Shown here piece after piece: positions 22,990 through 36,400 of a DNA stretch of 64,000 nucleotides (positions within the stretch are counted from its first letter, which is position 1; each line of letters opens with the position of its first letter). Location of the stretch: NCBI GenBank assembly GCA_034008185.1, contig CM067082.1, positions 11,268,984-11,332,983 on the forward strand, in the 5' to 3' direction. The translations under genes and the position numbers were made by a program. The DNA is from Gorsachius magnificus. Its lineage: Eukaryota > Chordata > Aves > Pelecaniformes > Ardeidae. Under the pieces are notes generated by a model. The model saw only the letters and a list, made by a program, of their open reading frames with translations. It was not told the DNA's origin and did no database searches.

Positions 22990-25900
22990 TGCATACACCC
23001 TCCTTAACAGAGTATGTTATGGGAATACAAATTAAAAACAATACACTCGACTCAGCTAAATTTTAATGGCCCATTGTATGAGTGATCCCTGATTGGGAGG
23101 TACCTAGGCCCTTTGTCTTCGATACTTCCCTTCCTTCCCCACATCCATTCTCTTTATTTGTTCTTGTTTTCACTGAAACCTCCATAGCTGAATTATTTAA
23201 ATCTCAGCATAAAAATTAAAGTAATATTCAGGTTCCTCCTTGTTACCTTCAATGGAGGTAGCTGGCACAAGAAGAGAAAACTGGGATCTAGAAATAAGTT
23301 CAGCCAAGAGTCCCCATAGTAGAATACACTGCACAGCCCAATATGCTGGGTAAATGTGTCCTGACCTTATTTTGGCTTATATTTGCTGCTGATGGGAGCT
23401 TAAGCATTACCTAACCAAGGTGAGTCATTTGAGCACATCCCCTACCACAATTCTCTCCTCATCTTCCCTTCCTGGCTGCTTGTCCAGGGAAAAGAGTCTT
23501 TTGATACCTAGCCTTCATCCAACAAAACCTCAGTGCAGCAGCTTCTGCAGAGACAAGGTCACTTCATCTGGCAAACCAGACCAAGAGCTGTCTCTGAGAA
23601 CCTAAAGATACTGACTCGCATATACCAGTGGCTTAAACTTTGACAGTGGATGCAATTACTGGTCCCAAGTTTTTCCTTCTGATTCGTTACCAGAGTTCAC
23701 ACTTGTGCAACAGGAACAGACCTGACCATGAAGAATTTTTAAATCATGGCAAATTACAGCCCAGCATTTTAAAGTCAACTGCTGTTGATTCAAGCTTGTC
23801 CTAAGGTGAGCCTTAAAGTGAAGCCTTTCAGGAGACAGTTCACAAGCAACTCAGACAGGGACACTGCTGGCATTAGGGAAAGCAGATGCCATCTTAAATG
23901 AACCTACCCATCCTCATTAGTCAGTGCATGCAGTCAAAGCTAATAATGAGCTTGCTATTCTCATCAGTGCTCTTTGCCTGCAGGATGTAAACTCTGTAGA
24001 TCAGATGCACTTCCAACCACATTGTGGGGACAGTGTCATCCGACAGCGGGTGTTACAAGGACTGGTAGGGAAGGTAATTCTTTCTGCTGCCCCAGTTAAA
24101 TCTAAGAAAGAATTGGGTTAAAGTCCTCAGTGGTCACTAAGTGTTTAACATACTGCCAGTTTATCCTCAAGTATTTAAGGCAAACCTTATATAAACTGAA
24201 AAATTAAACACACACGTGTGCCTCTATAGTTTTCTTAGAGGTGATTATTCAGTGATGGACACCAATGTTATTTTCCTTTACTTGGCAATGACTGTCCCAG
24301 AGCTTAATCCTTTCAAAATGCAATGGGGAGAAAAATAACACAGCAAGATGCACTCTGCTGTGCTAATTGAGCTTACCAATATGGCGTGAGGACATTTGTC
24401 TCTCAGCCTGCTTATTCAGTGCTGCATATTCAAGCTGTTTCAGCAGGTCTAGCTACTCTTATGGGAAATTAAGCTGCAATCAGATTCTGCAGCCATCCAG
24501 GTCTAGACTGTGATATTGATCACAGAACAGACAAACTGAAGGAACAAGGTTGAAATGGCCTCTTTGTATATGAGTGCAGTTACTTGACAGAAAATGACCT
24601 TTTGCGGATGCAAATCTGCTACGTGAGGCATAATGTGGTTGATCCTGAAAGCTGTGGAAGAGCTGGGAAACCATCTCATAGGAAAGATTCTGTTTGTTTT
24701 AATTATACCTTTCTCATGTCACCTTTTCTTAGTCAGCCTTGACCACGAATCTGAGTTACACTGAACTTAGGGGTCACGATCAGGATCTCCTCTCGATTTA
24801 CAAACATTAATTACAATGTCTTTCATGGAAATTTCATCATAGATGTGAATGAAAGAAAAAACATGCTGCCCTGCTTCAGAGTTCGCAGAATCTGAGATGC
24901 AGTTGCTTCATTCCCAAATTCTTTGATGAATCTCAACTCCTGCCTACAACAGGAATCTCAAAGTCGAAAACCCCAGGATACTGATACAAGTTCGCATCAT
25001 GTACCAGATTTTCAGCTGAAGCCCTTGTCAGTTTTGATTCCTTTATCAATGCTTGATAACTACTGAACGTAGGTTGTTGAAGTTCTTCATGCTTTGAACT
25101 AATTTTATCACAGCTATAACTGAGATGTTGACCAGTGAAGTAGGAATGGGATGACATAATGGAAACAAACATTTTCTTCTCCCAGTTTCAACTAGCTGAT
25201 GATTAGATGTGAAATGTAATATTGATAAAGTTCTAAGCGTCCCAGTCCAGAGATGAGTGGAAAAGGGTATGTAATGTAAACCGATCTCTATTTGTATAAA
25301 AATAATGCTGGCTAGGATAGGTAAAAGGCTATATATAAAAATAAAGATCTTGAACATAGAGATATAAAACACAGATTTAAATTCCAGAGGGCAAGTGCTG
25401 ACAGAGATAGAGATGACAGTTGTGAACTAGGATGCTATTAGCTCACAACCATGAGCTCCTAACAAAAAATAAAAATTGGTTAACAAGTATTTTATTCTTA
25501 ACTAATATTTAGAGTGTGCATTGTACCGGCAACTCAAACTGATACACCCAGTGAATTGACACAGTCAATAAAACTAGGCTGTAAAAAGAATATGGTGAGC
25601 ACTGCTATAAATGAAAAGACTCTTACTGAGGATAATCATAGCTGTGGCTTTTAAGAAACCTCAGAAAACATAACTGTCCAAATAACATGTGATGCTATCT
25701 TACAAAATCACCTGAGATCACAACATCCTTCACAGAGTGTTTTCATTTGTGAAAAGGATGACCAAAATTCACACACTTGCTGAAATAAAACACACCTGCA
25801 TATAAAATAAGGGCCCTATGATTTCCTTTCATTTCTTATTTCTGATAAACACCAGAGAGTTAACAAAATTATTGATTAATTTGAAAGAAAGTAAAAGAGT

Positions 25901-28873
25901 TGTTAAGCACACTTGCATCCTAGTCTTAGAAATATTTGATCCATTGCTTCCTTCTCTGTGAAGAAACACTTGTGAAGAAAGCCTTTGGTTAACTCTTGAA
26001 CAAAGATTGGAAACTGCTCAGAGGTGATTCCCCTTTTCAGATCCTCATAGTGCCTGCCAGCAATGATCACCCTGTTGTCTTCTTCACTGGAACTGCTAAA
26101 GGAGAGTCTCAGGATGCAAGAGGTTTCACAGAAACCTCACTTTGGTGGTCTACAGCATGGATTGCTGACAGCAACCTCTAATGTTTGGGTGACTTTCTAG
26201 CTTACAACAAAAGGCTTCGTGCCATAGTCCTTCCGACAACCTTAGCAGTGCCAAAGATCTTTCCCCCAAAGCCAGAAGTTAGTCGAGTGCTCTACCGGAG
26301 CCTGTTAGAAAGGAGAAATGTCTTGCACATCTGAGAACCATCAGCATCCACCCTGCACCTGAGCAAAAGTTTAAAAGCTCATATGAGCATTGCCACGCTT
26401 CTCAGCTTAAAAAAAGCAAAATGAGCAGTATTGAATCGAAAACCTAAGAGACCAAGAAATTCACTGCAACAACCACCAGAATGTCAGTGCAACCCCTGCA
26501 TCTGACAGCAAAATAGGCTTTTAGCAGGGAGGTATTTCCCTTAGATAGTTAAAAAAACCCAAGTCTGAGGTGAAAGAGAGTGGTTTTCAGCAAATAATTG
26601 AAAAACCCCCATGCTCTGCTCTAGAGCCAATTCACCTTATTGCTGCAAAATAAAATAAACTCAAGCTAGCAGTTGGTAAGAAAGTCCTGATTAATCATTC
26701 AGTCTGCCACCCAGAAGAGGAAGATGGCAGGTCACAGTGCCCCTGGCTAACGGCAAAAATAACTTCTTCAGTGAAATTTTTTTGTCTCCATGTAGACTTT
26801 CCACTCAAAAGATGATGAAAGATCATGTGAAAAACTGTGCACAGGGAGGCTCAGTCTGGTCTGGCTGAATTGGCTTTGAAGCACTGGTCTCTGAACCACT
26901 TGCTACAATTAGCACGTCCCTTTCCTCATTAATATTGTACCCAGCTGGTTCAGACCCTGTGTGGATGGTTTATCTGGCACCCTGATGAGATCAGTGGAGG
27001 AACATAAATACAACAGAAGCCACTGCCATTAAAATAAACTGTTTCTTCAACATACGAAAATAACTACTTTACATCAAAAATCATATTTCAGTTTCTCCTT
27101 CTGTGACCATTAATATAATCTGGGAAATTTCTCAATATTCAGAAAAAAAGCCAGTAGGTATGGCACAGTACTAGTGAGTGCCAAAAAAAGGACAAGAGGA
27201 AAACTAGTTCAAGATGAAACCTACATTATTTTTTTTTTCATCTGGAGTGTTCTTGATTTTATTTCTGTTAAAATGCAAATATATTAAGCCAGAAAAGTAT
27301 GCAGACACAAAACTCTGGAAATTATACTCAGTATATATAGATACTGTTTTCCATCCAAGGATCTTTAGATGCTTTAGAAAAATTGATTAGGTCCCAATAC
27401 ATCTGAGAGTGTTACCCTACTCATCTGACAAACAGAGAAAAAGAGGAAAGAGAATGATATAATTTGCTACTGTCAGAAAACAACTCTGTATCAAAGCCTG
27501 GGCCAAAACCCAGAAATCTTGACCTCTACTTGTGAGGGATGTTACACTCCACTCCCATGACTCTGGAGATTATAAACAGTTTCTTTTCATATTCTAACCA
27601 TACACACATATATCTGCTAAAAAAATTGTTAAATCAGTTATTGGCTTCTTCAGGAAGCCAATGTTTTGACTGCTCTAAACAATTGCTCATTAAAAGACTT
27701 AAAATAGGTTTGTTTTATCAACTTCTTTCTTTTTGAAACAGAAACAAAGAAGAGAACGTCTCTTTTCATTAAGTTGACAGCCGCTGCAACCCTCGTGTCT
27801 CCAAAACAGCCAAGTTTTCCATTTCTGTAAATTAGTGAAGTGTCAGCCAAGCGTGCTCACTCATTTTTCACACAGACCTGTTAAGTAGTGGCTGTACTGA
27901 TGAGTTTATAATACCTGCACTTCATGTGGATGATGAAGTCTCTCCTTGACAAGCATCCCTACACAGAGCTTCTCTGGCAGCAGCTGGAGCCCAGAGAGTG
28001 CAGCACCCTGCCGAAATTGTGAGAAGGCAAGGACTTCCAAAGGTGTTTAAAACATTTTTTTATGGGAAGAAAATTGTTATGCCAAGTGAAACCTTACTTG
28101 TTGAAAAAGTCCAAATCTTAAGAAGTCTGTGTTCAGCCAACTTGACAGGCTGTGAGGGCATTTGTCCTGGGGCAAATGGTCACACTGTCAGCCCAAGGGA
28201 GTCCTGCTCTCCCAAAATTTATCTGGAATACCACAGCAGATGAATCACTCTTCTGGTAAAAGAGTCCCTGTGTGTATTATTAAGAAAGAAAATGGGACTT
28301 GGAGTGAATTTAGCAGATCTTTAACTGGGGTTGAGTAATGTGGCCAAGCCCCAAACTTCAGCAACGCATACTACTCTGCCCTCCTACTACTCGTAAACAT
28401 CTTCCCTTGCTGCTTTCCAGCCAGTTCACTTCCCTTTCTAATCCCAGGAAGTCACTGCCCACCCTTAACTGCTGAAAGATACATTTTAATCAAGCGGAGA
28501 ACTGAACAGTAGCATAATTTAACTCAAAGCACACACCAAGCCACACTTTAGAGCTATTTGGGGAAGAAACTAACCGCAGCTTGGCAGCCTCCCCTTGCAG
28601 AGTTCAGGCTGGGTGGTCATTTAAGCCAGGGACAACACAGTCAATTCAGACAGATGGCCACTAAGTCAGCCCAGCATGTTTGGGGAATTGAGTTCTGCCA
28701 ATATCCAGGGCATCAAAAAGGAGATGCACACCTTCAACTCCCTGCAGCTCTGAGTAGCCTCGACCTGCAGGAAGAAAACTAATTTTTTTTTTCCTCTTCA
28801 GTAGCTCATCTGGGGGAAAAAAAGCATTAGGAAAAATGCAGTTCAGGCTGAACAGACTTTTTTTATGCCAAAA

Positions 28874-28911
28874 TGTGTGTGTGTCTGTCTGTCTGTCTGT
28901 CTGTCTGTGTT
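28874..28911. repeat. (TG)n(TGTC)n compound microsatellite
   Basis: About five TG units run into about six TGTC/GTCT units with no interruptions. The purity suggests it may be length-polymorphic. Confidence 0.9.
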
Positions 28912-29430
28912 GAGACTGTCAAAGTAAAATATTTTGACATTTAAAACCTCTCACCAAATTTTTTGGATCCAGTGTCATTTGGTGAAATCAATGTGTATTC
29001 ACAAGTAGCTTAAGGATTCCATTCTTCATTGCCCCCTCTACTTGCTCTACTCCTTAGTCCATATTTTTTCAGACTCCCCACATATTCTCTAGGGTCTGTG
29101 TGCCATGGTTCTTGGTACCATTAATTGCTGACCTGGGACACACTGTTCCTACACCCCTCAAAAGCCATTTCTGAAATTTCCATCTTGTGATGATGGAGAA
29201 GAGGGAAATTGGGCTTTGATCCCTTTAAGGTGTAGTGAGACACCCCGAATATTTGGTGAAAAGAGCAAAGATAACCACAGGCCTTCTGAAGACCTCTAAT
29301 TCAAAGAAAGATGGGCTCCCATGCTCACAGAAGGCAAGGAGTGGAAAAGGGGCAGGAAAAAGCAACTCTGCATTAAAGGGAGAACAACAAAAGGAGAAAA
29401 ATGCTTTAGCCAGTGGTGAGGACTAAAGTT

Positions 29431-29450
29431 TACCATTAATACTAATGGTA
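29431..29450. repeat. TAAT-rich inverted repeat
   Basis: TACCATTA (29,431-29,438) is the exact reverse complement of TAATGGTA (29,443-29,450), with a 4-bp spacer ATAC. AT-rich TATATATTAA-type words follow directly. The TAAT cores resemble homeodomain sites, but the call here is only the visible symmetry. Confidence 0.6.
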
Positions 29451-30723
29451 TATATATTAACATATATTAATCTAGCTTTAATGCTCTGCTCCCAAGTAGA
29501 TTGAGAATTGCAAGCAAATCTTTCACCCTGAGTCAGGAGAACACAAAGACATCAGAAAACACATTGCTTCCTACGTTTCATTTCATCTTATTTCCTTCCT
29601 CTTCCTCTTTCTCTTCCTCTAGTGTAAGCAACTGGTATCTTATCCTCTGCTGCATCAGTGTCCTCCAGATTATGTCCATCCACAAAGCAGGGAAGGGAAA
29701 AGAAACTTCTGAAAGAATCAGATGCACATCACAGCCACTCTCCAACAAAGACAGAGAGATGGGACAAAGTCCCCATCATACTTCGTCCTTTCATGCATGT
29801 CATCTCAAGGTCAGTAACTCCCACTACTTGCTAGCTGCAGCCACTGAAATTAAAATTAGTAGGCTTTGGGTCCCTTTAAATATCACAGAGGGAGGCCCAA
29901 ACCTCTTTAACCATAAAGATAACACCTGCCTCAAAAATGGAAAGCCAGAAAAAGAAGCCCAGACAAAACCAGTTGCCTAAAACATGTAAAACATCAGGCT
30001 ATTCATTAAAATAAAAGACATTCATGTAACTAAAAAACCTGTAGCACAAATTTTAGAAGCCCTGAAAACACAGTATGTTTGATATCTACATTCTCTGTAC
30101 CTTATATTTTTACAGATCTGTAAAAAATATTTATGTGTAACACATCTAGAAATGTCACGGTTTTACCAGGGTCACTTGGAAAGTTAGCAAAAAGAGGTCA
30201 CACTTCCAATCAGGCTTAATATACTAACGTGCCCAACAGTAGATTATGTTAATTTTGACAGTAATTTTTAACATTTGTAATGCAATACATTACTCGATAG
30301 GATTTCTAAGCCTTCTCGGAGCTTATTAGTCTGCCTTTATAAACCAAATGTCAGCTTTATCAAAGTCAGACATTAATTATCAGTGATGGGCAAACCTCAA
30401 AAGGTTCAGAGGTTTGGTCTAGTTTGACTAGACGGGCATAAGACCAGCTGCTTTTGCAGATCATTTTGATGTTAGATTTGGACTCCTGATTCTGCAAATG
30501 TTACGCACTTGCCTAAATGTAAGCATCCTGACAGAGCCTGCTGAGTTCGAGGAGACTTCTGAGGTTGCTTCAGCTCAGCAAACATGGGGCTGCCTGACCC
30601 ATCAGTTTCAGACTGTGACACCCCAAACTTCCCATGTCATTGAATGCTGCAGTGGATAGAAGAGAGTAGTGCACTGTAATAAAATACCTACAGGGAGCTG
30701 GGAATATAACTGTAAAAGCAAAA

Positions 30724-30809
30724 GAGGAGGGGAGGGGAAGGGGACGAGGGGAGGGGCAGGGCGAGAAGGCAGGGGAAGGGAGGGGAGGGGAGAGGGAGGG
30801 GGAGAGAGA
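30724..30809 (+). repeat. Purine (GGGGA)n-like tract with G-quadruplex potential
   Basis: About 85 bp are almost pure purine on the plus strand, with many runs of three to five G separated by one- to four-base loops. Two to three times the minimum number of G-runs for an intramolecular quadruplex are present. The mirror-like purine composition would also permit triplex formation. No gene lies next to it. Confidence 0.85.
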
Positions 30810-33024
30810 TTATGTTATGCTGGGGTACTATACTAATGAGGAGACAGAGTAATCATACAAATATCCCAGGACAGACCTGTATAGATTTGTATAAACTAAA
30901 TAACACATTAGGAGCCATAAACCCATGAGCCTGAACCCAAATCAATATATTTGCAAGTGCTGTGCTTGAGCTGAGGAGCCCAGCCTCTTAACAGGGTTTA
31001 TTGGCTCAACTGAACGAGTTATTGCTTGAGCAGAGCATGCCAACATGGCTGTATGGGTTTTGGGTTGAAGCTTGTAATAAAGAATACTGGGTGTGCCGGC
31101 ATATGTCAGTGAAGACAGGCCTGAGGGGGACATGTGTGAGGGGCTGAGGTTTTGGCCTGGAAGTATGATTGCTTGCAAGAAAATGGGAAAGTTCAATTTG
31201 TTTCTGTACTTCTGTGGGTAAGCAGGGGAGTTTTACTACATGGCAGAGATTCACTGGGAAAACCTGTGAACCCGTCAAATAAGCAACAATAGGATTTCAC
31301 CAGCTAATGCTCTTCTATGTCCTTCAACAACAGTCCTTCTTCAGAGCAGAGTTACAGTGCTGTTTCTTTTTCCTTTTTTTTTTTTTAACCTGAAGTTATT
31401 GTTCTACCTAAATATCTCCAGTACTACTTGTGGGAGCCATAGCTGATGATGGAAAACATTCCAGCTCAGATTTCTTCTTCACTGCTTATGTGCGGCCATT
31501 CCTTTCCCCTCTCACATGGTGAATTTTTAAGCACTGTATGCAGAGCTTGTAGAAAAGAAAGTTCCCCACATGCAGCCACCTTTTTATTGATTTTGAGGTA
31601 ATCTTCTGTAGGAGGGGTAACTTCAAACCCACAGCTGAAACCTGCTGAATCCTCATTCCTCTGTAATCCATTTTCAGTGCTGTCTGCACCCAGAGGGGAA
31701 TGTGGGCCCTTGCTACTGAATGTCAGCTGTGGTTTGGGAAAGAAGGACCAAGTCTACTTCCATTTTGAAAAGATACAGGCACATTCCTTCAGAGGATGGT
31801 TTCAGGCTATGAATCCTACATGAAAAGAGGTGACCATCTCATTACAATTGCCTATGGGGAGGCCCTTTCTTAGTGCAGCAACTTCTGAGAAAATTCCTGA
31901 GGTTCTTCTAATTTTCCTCATCTATTGCATGGGGAACTTTAAGTCAAGGATGCTTAGGTTTTCTTCATAGTGAAAACCAACAGCCAGAAAACCGGCAACT
32001 GTGACATTGAGTGTAAAACTCCACAACAGATCTGGGCTTAAATAATCTTTTCGGACTTAGCTGGCAAACTGGTTGCAAAGCAGAAATCTGAACCTAGTTC
32101 TTCCAAATTCCAGGATAACACTATAGCCGCTGCACCAACTGCAGCAGCAGGCAAAGGTCAGCAGCAGATCTTCCCACATCTGCTTATTGTAGAGTTCCCA
32201 CATCTTCCACATAAGTGTGTGGAGACGGCCAGTGGTGGAGAAAACATGTGTTTAGATGAACCTTAAGCTCACATTAGCCCAGCTATACCTATGTCCTCAA
32301 GTAAGCACAGGGGCAGATGTTTTAAGCAGCTGTGTCAAAAGCCAAGTCAGATGCTAGTGTCATTATAGTGGTAACAGCAGCAGAAAGCGCAAGGGTGTAT
32401 GACATTATAACCATAATGAAAGCAGCAGTCAATGGTTGTAATCATATCAGAAACAGAGACAGACAGCGCGGAGGTGGGCTCTAATTGAAGCAAAGGCAGC
32501 TAGCTGCAAGATGGAAAGCAGGGCGCATTAGAAGGCCAGGGATGTGTGACTGGAGCAGGTCTGCAGCAGGACCTGCAACAGCAGCAGATGCCGCATCTGT
32601 CTTAGAGCAACTGGGCATGCCCTCAGCAGTTGGGTGGCTGGTGTTTAAGATGCAGGTGTAGATGCTCTTTGGTTTTGAATTCCTAGTGGTCACCACTTGC
32701 TGAATGGGGCAACTTTTTTTACCTTTACACAATAATTATGTCAAATTGTTTATTGGAAAATAATCTCATTCATTCACTAAATTATTTGCCGCTAAGTTTT
32801 TAAGGCCAGAAGTCCCTTCCAGGGCTGTCTATTCTGGCTCCTGACATGCCAGCTACTTGCATTTCACCCAGCCATCACTTGGCCAAGCCCATAGTTCTCT
32901 GTTCACTTATCAAGAGAGATCAATAGAGGCCTCTTTTCTGGAACTCCTTGACACAACAAGATTTTGGAAGGAAAGCCTGTCTGACATCAGCATATCCTAG
33001 GTCAGCTCAAACCAACTAAACCAA
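30810..33024. other. Noncoding unique sequence
   Basis: No gene is recognised. A 14-T run lies at 31,373-31,386. Sequence near 32,797-32,880 faintly resembles an ancient CR1-type 3' end in antisense, but too weakly to annotate. Confidence 0.6.
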
Positions 33025-33256
33025 GGTAGGTTTAGACTAGATATAAGGAAAAAAGTCTTTGCAATGAGGGAAGTGAAACACTGGAATGGGTTGCCCAGAG
33101 AGGTGGTGGAGGCCCCATCCCTGGAAACATTCAAGACCAGGTTGGATGGGGCTCTGAGCAACCTGACCTAGTTAAGGATGTCCCTGCTCACTGCAGGGGG
33201 GTTGGACTAGATGACCTCTAAAGGTCCCTTCCAACCCAAAATATTCTATGATTCTA
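33025..33256 (+). mobile_element. CR1 3'-end fragment, younger copy of a head-to-tail pair
   Basis: It begins at GGTAGGTTTAGACTAGATAT, just inside the final coding block of ORF2. It continues through GTGAAACACTGGAATGGGTT and the 3' UTR GGGGGGTTGGACTAGATGACC, and ends with ATTCTATGATTCTA. It closely resembles 13,502-13,735 and belongs to the same subfamily. It is followed without any spacer by a second, older CR1 tail. Confidence 0.93.
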
Positions 33257-33489
33257 GGTTCAGACTGGTTGTAAGGAAAACCTTCCTTGCCCTGATGACA
33301 TTGAAGTGGTGGAGCAGGTTCCCAAGAGAGGTTGTGTGGTCTCTGTGCATCAAGGTTTTTGAGATCCAACTGAAGAAAGCCCTGAGCAACCTAGTCTGAT
33401 ATCATAGCTGTTCCTGCTCAAAGCAGGAAGTTGGATTAGAGACTTCCTGAGGTCCTTTACAACCTGAATTTTTCTTTCCTTCTGTGATT
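33257..33489 (+). mobile_element. CR1 3'-end fragment, older diverged copy of a head-to-tail pair
   Basis: It begins at the homologous consensus position (GGTTCAGACTGGTTGTAAGG) and carries the corresponding block GGAGCAGGTTCCCAAGAGAG, then TGAGCAACCTAGTCTGATAT, GTTCCTGCTCAAAGCAGGAA, and a degenerate tail ending near TTCTGTGATT. It is clearly more diverged than its upstream neighbour and is of another subfamily. Together the two form a tandem of about 232 and 233 bp. Confidence 0.85.
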
Positions 33490-36400
33490 TTAAATCCCAG
33501 GTATGTTTTGTCCTTTTTACTGCAAACAAAGTTTGGGGATGAGGTGTAGTTTCAAGGCAGTGAGTTAAGTTTGTAGATTTAAGGAGCAACTATTGGATGG
33601 AGAGTTCACATGGATGGAGTTCACAGTTGGCAGGGGGAAGGGGGTTGGAGGAGAAAGTATTTGGGGTGAGATAAATACCATACAAAGAGGTGATGAGTGC
33701 ACTGGAAAGTGAGGTGTGAGGGACAGAGCTCCTGGAAATCGTGAAGCCAAACCAGACCTTGATGAGGCCCTTGCTGCAGGAAGGGAAGTAGAGCAATGAC
33801 ACTAAGATGAGACCATGACTTCATTTCTCAATGATGGTCAATCACTACCCCATTTCACAACAGCCTTGTAAAGGCCATTCAATAAGAAACAGAGGGAAAA
33901 AACAATAAAATAATTTCTGTGAAAAATCCTACCTCTACCACTTATACTGTTGTGTAACTGAGAGCTATTTTATACCGCAACTATCTCTGTGAATCCATAG
34001 ATTGGGTTGCTGCAAGGATTTCACCCACTGAACATCTCTGTCCCCAGCCTGGGTCCTCACTCAGCCTTGTGACAGTCCACTGTTATGTCCAGACAGAGAC
34101 CATTTCATCAGATAAGTAGTAGAAATTATGCAAGTCTTTCCCAAACACAGCACCACATCCTGATAGTTCGGGACATATCAAAAAACGTCCTTGCTCAGAA
34201 GCCATGCATTCATATGAGCATCTGGGCTTGCCTCCCCAAAATGGAATTTTGTTGTAAAAGAGAAGCTTGAACACTGAAATCCAAAGATCTGTGAAATTGG
34301 AAGGTAAACAGAAAAATAATGCTCTCCATGAGCCTTGAGATCTTGGTGAAGGAAGAGTGAATACTATAATCATGGCCAGTTACAAAGACATGCTTGTGCA
34401 GTTAGGGCTTGCTCATTTAGGAAGGAGAGTCTCAGATCTCTTTAAAAAAAGGTTATGTTTTCATTCACTATCCATTAGAACTATTTGAACATTTATTAAA
34501 GTTATTTGTAAGTCATTATAGACCAACATTTCCGAACTATGTGTGCAGATGTTGAAGACTGGATCTTAGCCCTGGAGAAATAACTTGAATCCTCTTAGTT
34601 ACACCATAATAATTGATATGACAAGCTCCAAATTTCTTCCTTTCCCTTTTTTTTGCCTTCATTTCTAACTGTAATTTCTATTCAAATGAAATCTTAAATA
34701 TTCTGCCCTGACCTTTGCTGGAAGGAATTTAATTACCTGCAGAGTTTACATAAATTATATGGCCTGTTTGTCTAAGATTAATCCTACACAGAGATCAATA
34801 GAGCCATGGAACATCAGGATAATATGGCTTCTTGCAAATGCCACCAAAGGTCACAAAAATCTTTCTGGAAATAGGGGGCGAGAGACATGGTGTGACACAT
34901 TCCTGTCGTCAGTCCAGTGTATGTCACTGCCGCTGCCTCTGCAGCCACTCGGGGATGATTTATCAGCTGTTAGAGGACATTTGGTACAAACGCACTGTAA
35001 GAACCAGCTGAGTAAAATTAATTGAATGCGGTGATGACTACAATTCATCACTCTCAAAAAATGGCTCAAAAACCCTGAAAAGGATGATGTATTGACCATA
35101 GCACAGATAAACTGCTTTTCATATCAGTCTTTGGGAACAACCTCGTGCTGCCACAAATGCCACGCCAGCTTCCACATGGAAAAGACAGCTCTTAGTCTTG
35201 TTTATGAGATGGAGAGGACACGCAGTATGCCTCGTCAGGAGACTCATTGCAAATGACATGCTTGTAGCTTGGTAGAGCTGCTTTCTGTGTGCCCTAGGTA
35301 CATGTTTACCTGCAAATTTGAGTTCATTCTCATATTAGCTTGACAGAATTAATGCAGTGAAAGTGCAACACAGTCAGCTCTTCCAGGCTCATCAAGGCTA
35401 AATGGAGTGCCAAGAAACATTTTTCCTGTGTTAAAAAGAAAATGGGTTGAGAGAATAGAGAAGAGAGAAACAGCCAGTATCCCACCCATTAGAGCAGCAA
35501 TGTGAAAAACCTCCAAAGTCTTTACTACACCTGACTCCTATTTCAGTTTTCCACTGAGAAAACCTCTGATTTTGACAATGAATGGCCACATTCAGACACT
35601 CACCAAGCATCAGGTGCAAAACTTTTTGCTAATATTGCTGATGAGGACAGATTTTCACAAGTGTTCACCATCCAGCAGCTCCCACTGTGACAGATTTTGA
35701 AAGAGACTGGTACTCTGTGTACACAGCTCTTATGACTTAGAGCCAATTAGCTCTGTGCCAAAATAGGAACTGAGCTTTTATGAAAATCAGATCCTCATTG
35801 TGGTGATTAACTTTTTTGTTTAAATCTGACCCAGGTGGGCAGAACGATTTTAACTTGACTTTGAGAACCATAGGTTGCACCTCCTGAAAGACGGAAAAAG
35901 CAGACAAAGTGGTACCTTAGATTGTAGAAATGTGATGGAGATCTCTGGTGAGAACCATATTTTGGGTCACAGTGTGAATGTCTTTCTAAGCTCTGCTTGG
36001 GATAAACTTCTATTAGGAAGTGGGACTTCCCAGTTTTATCTCCAGTGTATAAATTGTTGGGGCTGTAATAAGCATGGATGTTACAAACCTACTGGGAAAG
36101 TTCATTTTGTTGCGTTTCTGCATGACACAGCACAAGAGTACTTAACCAAGGACTTCTGTTATACAAAGCAGTACAGCATGCAATTTCATACACAGGAAGA
36201 TGACTTGAAGCTATACAGTCTGGAGCTTCACTCAGAGTATGGTTGGATTCAGGCCCTTGGTTTGATCCACTGTGGAGGGGAAGCTCAGAAGCTGAATTTG
36301 AAGTGGAATAAAACTTGGATGTTTAAAATGGCCCCAAAAGCCCAGCAGTGTTTTGATGTGGAATTATGCTCTGAACAGCATTAGCAATATTAACAATCTT

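Larger units (their letters stand above)
20677..30723. other. Noncoding unique sequence, about 10 kb
   Basis: No gene or recognisable mobile element is seen. Small features are a GT/A-rich tract (22,813-22,858), an inverted octamer pair (22,956-22,989), a TGTC microsatellite (28,874-28,911) and a TAAT-rich palindrome (29,431-29,450). A 159-codon plus-strand open frame at 29,501-29,980 is rich in Ser and Lys, matches no family I know, and could be chance. I infer intergenic or intronic DNA. Confidence 0.6.

Noticed and set aside
29501..29980. 159-codon plus-strand open frame with a Ser-rich stretch
   Set aside because: The Ser/Phe run comes from a TTCCTCTTCC-type low-complexity stretch. No family is recognised.
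32797..32880. Faint resemblance to an ancient amniote CR1-type 3' end in antisense (AAGGCCAGAAG and following)
   Set aside because: Only a short word matches what I remember, and the rest is too diverged to support by eye.
35875..36384. 169-codon plus-strand open frame
   Set aside because: It starts at TTG, shows no domain, signal or family similarity that I recognise, and a frame of this length is expected about once by chance in 64 kb of such composition.
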